NCBI GenBank assembly: GCA_964401385.1 | Contig: CAYNYF010000013.1 | Span: forward strand, 1 to 61,967 | Direction: 5' to 3' | Source of the DNA: CAYNYF01 sp964401385 | GTDB taxonomy: Bacteria > Planctomycetota > Phycisphaerae > SM23-33 | DNA length: 61,967 nucleotides | In this document: positions 60,927 through 61,967 of the stretch, piece after piece | Numbering within the stretch: position 1 is the first letter of the stretch | Layout: each line of letters begins with the position of its first letter | Translations under genes and position numbers: made by a program | The notes under the pieces: model-generated | What the model saw: only the letters and a program-made list of their open reading frames with translations | Told to the model about the DNA's origin: nothing | Databases searched by the model: none

Positions 60927-61685
60927 CTACTGCTTCGGCGCCTGGGCGGTTCGGGTCACGCCATCGGCGCGGCGGCGGATGCGAGCGCCGACGATCTTGC
61001 CCCAGCCGGATTCGTCGCCGTATTTGCTTCTGCCCTCGGCCGACCAGGACGATTCGGTCCACGCACTCGCCCCCAGCGGCTTGGTGCGGTTCAGGTTCAT
61101 CGGCCAGGTCTGGTTCTCGCCGACGTACGCCCCGAGTTCCTTCAGCGGCACCGACATGGTGACGATCCAGCGCTTGTTGGTCTCGATGGAGCTCTTGACC
61201 ACCGCGGTGCTGTTCCAGGGGAGGTCCTCGTCGCCGTAGGGGTCGAGCTTCCAGTCCTGGAGCACGCCGCGGGAGTTGACGGCGAAGTGAAAGCTCCCCA
61301 CGCGCGGGTCGCCGCTGATGAAGATCTCCACGCTGTCGTCGTTCCAGGCGTCGTCGTCGCGCTCGGCGGCGTCGGCCTTCATGCCGGCGGTGTCGGCTTC
61401 CAGGCATTCCCACGCCACGTACAGGTGCGTCGGGTCGAACAGCACCCGGGCGAAGGTCTTCAGCTCGCCGATCTCCTCGCTCTGGCATTGCCCCAGCACC
61501 AGCGGCGGGCACTTCTGCCAGATCGCGGACTTCAGCGTGCCGTCGATGGGCGGGCCCTTCTTGACGATCACGGCCGGGAGAACCCCGCGCGTCGCGATGA
61601 TCTGCCGGGCCGGCCCGCCCTCGCCATTGTCACATCCCGTCGCCACCAGTGCTGCGACGCCCATCAGAATGATCGTGCGCTTCAT
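60927..61685 (-). CDS. CBM9-like carbohydrate-binding lipoprotein
   Basis: A 252-aa protein; AGGAGAGAAG precedes ATG 61685. The signal peptide ends in the lipobox VATGC. The mature part is a family-9-type carbohydrate-binding domain: PPIDGTLKSAIWQKCPPL, ARVLFDPTHLYVAWECLEAD, DDAWNDDSVEIFISGD and KRWIVTMSVPLKELG, in standard order. Such domains bind sugars or sit in surface proteins of polysaccharide users. The upstream frame continues but lacks a start context. Confidence 0.88.
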   Translation of the reverse strand: MKRTIILMGVAALVATGCDNGEGGPARQIIATRGVLPAVIVKKGPPIDGTLKSAIWQKCPPLVLGQCQSEEIGELKTFARVLFDPTHLYVAWECLEADTAGMKADAAERDDDAWNDDSVEIFISGDPRVGSFHFAVNSRGVLQDWKLDPYGDEDLPWNSTAVVKSSIETNKRWIVTMSVPLKELGAYVGENQTWPMNLNRTKPLGASAWTESSWSAEGRSKYGDESGWGKIVGARIRRRADGVTRTAQAPKQ

Positions 61686-61967
61686 TGGCTTCTCTCCTGT
61701 CTGGTTAGAGGATCCAGCTCGCCCTGCGTCCCATGTCCGCGGGCGGCCATTCGAGTTCTTTTCCCTTGAGTTCGGCCCTCGGACCCGTCGGCCATCGGAA
61801 AGATAGCAGACCGCCAGCGGCGAATCCAGCACTTGACGCACGGCTCCTGCCTGCCGGCGGCCGGGCAGACCCGCCTGCCTGGCGCTGCTGGGCAGGTAGG
61901 AACGCAAAGACCGTTGCCCGTTGGTGCCATGCTTCTGCCTGCCCACCTCCGGTAGGTAGGCGGGCAG
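61686..61967. repeat. Intergenic region with REP-like hairpins at the right edge
   Basis: Two inverted repeats with the CTGCC/GGCAG theme are present: CCTGCC (61874-61879) with GGCAGG (61891-61896), and a longer one at 61935-61967 whose arms start CTGCCTGCC and end GGCGGGCAG. They resemble the palindrome at 16906-16929. No gene was found. Confidence 0.55.

Overview
The window looks like a metagenome-derived scaffold from a high-GC planctomycete, most likely of the Phycisphaerae type. The reasons are: two secreted proteins ending in a PEP-CTERM sorting signal, one also carrying dockerin-like calcium repeats; a PQQ-type protein with the planctomycetal DWNQWRGPGRDG start; a GH123/DUF4091-like lipoprotein; a membrane protein of the DUF6784/DUF6785 type; membrane-bound helix-turn-helix and ECF-sigma modules; and palindromic intergenic repeats. 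It contains one run of 100 Ns. Both of its flanks carry the same 55 bases, so it is probably an unmerged contig overlap rather than missing sequence.

Layout. 0-3 kb: a 155-bp tandem repeat and two PEP-CTERM proteins. 3-9.5 kb: an internally deleted PQQ protein, a small membrane protein, an MBL-fold hydrolase with a ferredoxin-tailed aldo/keto reductase, then a decayed glycan locus (a flippase/sulfotransferase chimera, a sulfotransferase and a GT2). 9.9-18.7 kb: tandem Hsp20 genes, smpB, an enlarged NSS transporter, a large membrane protein, mntP, and a Gfo/Idh/MocA oxidoreductase coupled to a sugar isomerase-like gene. 18.8-24.4 kb: an ECF sigma/putative anti-sigma/coiled-coil operon with a promoter that looks autoregulated, an HU-type protein, an OmpA-type lipoprotein and two planctomycete-type membrane proteins. 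24.4-29.4 kb: a transposase remnant, a secretin-domain-like protein, queD-queE, a GT-C transferase and ispH.

29.5-40.4 kb is the most unusual part. A minus-strand operon encodes four tandem paralogous secreted proteins in which the serine-hydrolase elbow is degenerate, followed by a GH123-like lipoprotein. Divergent from it, and continuing to 49.4 kb, lies a cell-surface glycan cluster: two GT-C membrane glycosyltransferases, a sulfotransferase, two methyltransferases, a flippase-like protein and a GT4. Sulfated surface-polysaccharide synthesis next to a secreted array that probably acts on carbohydrate is an inference from this context.

49.5-61.7 kb: a PhoD-like lipoprotein, a mutY fragment, a TPR-containing exported protein with a sensor kinase/response regulator pair, a heparinase II/III-like enzyme, two coupled amidohydrolases and a CBM9-like lipoprotein. 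A recurring theme is gene debris: at least four truncated or fused remnants (PQQ protein, flippase/sulfotransferase, transposase, mutY) lie in this window. I saw no rRNA, tRNA, CRISPR array or intact mobile element.
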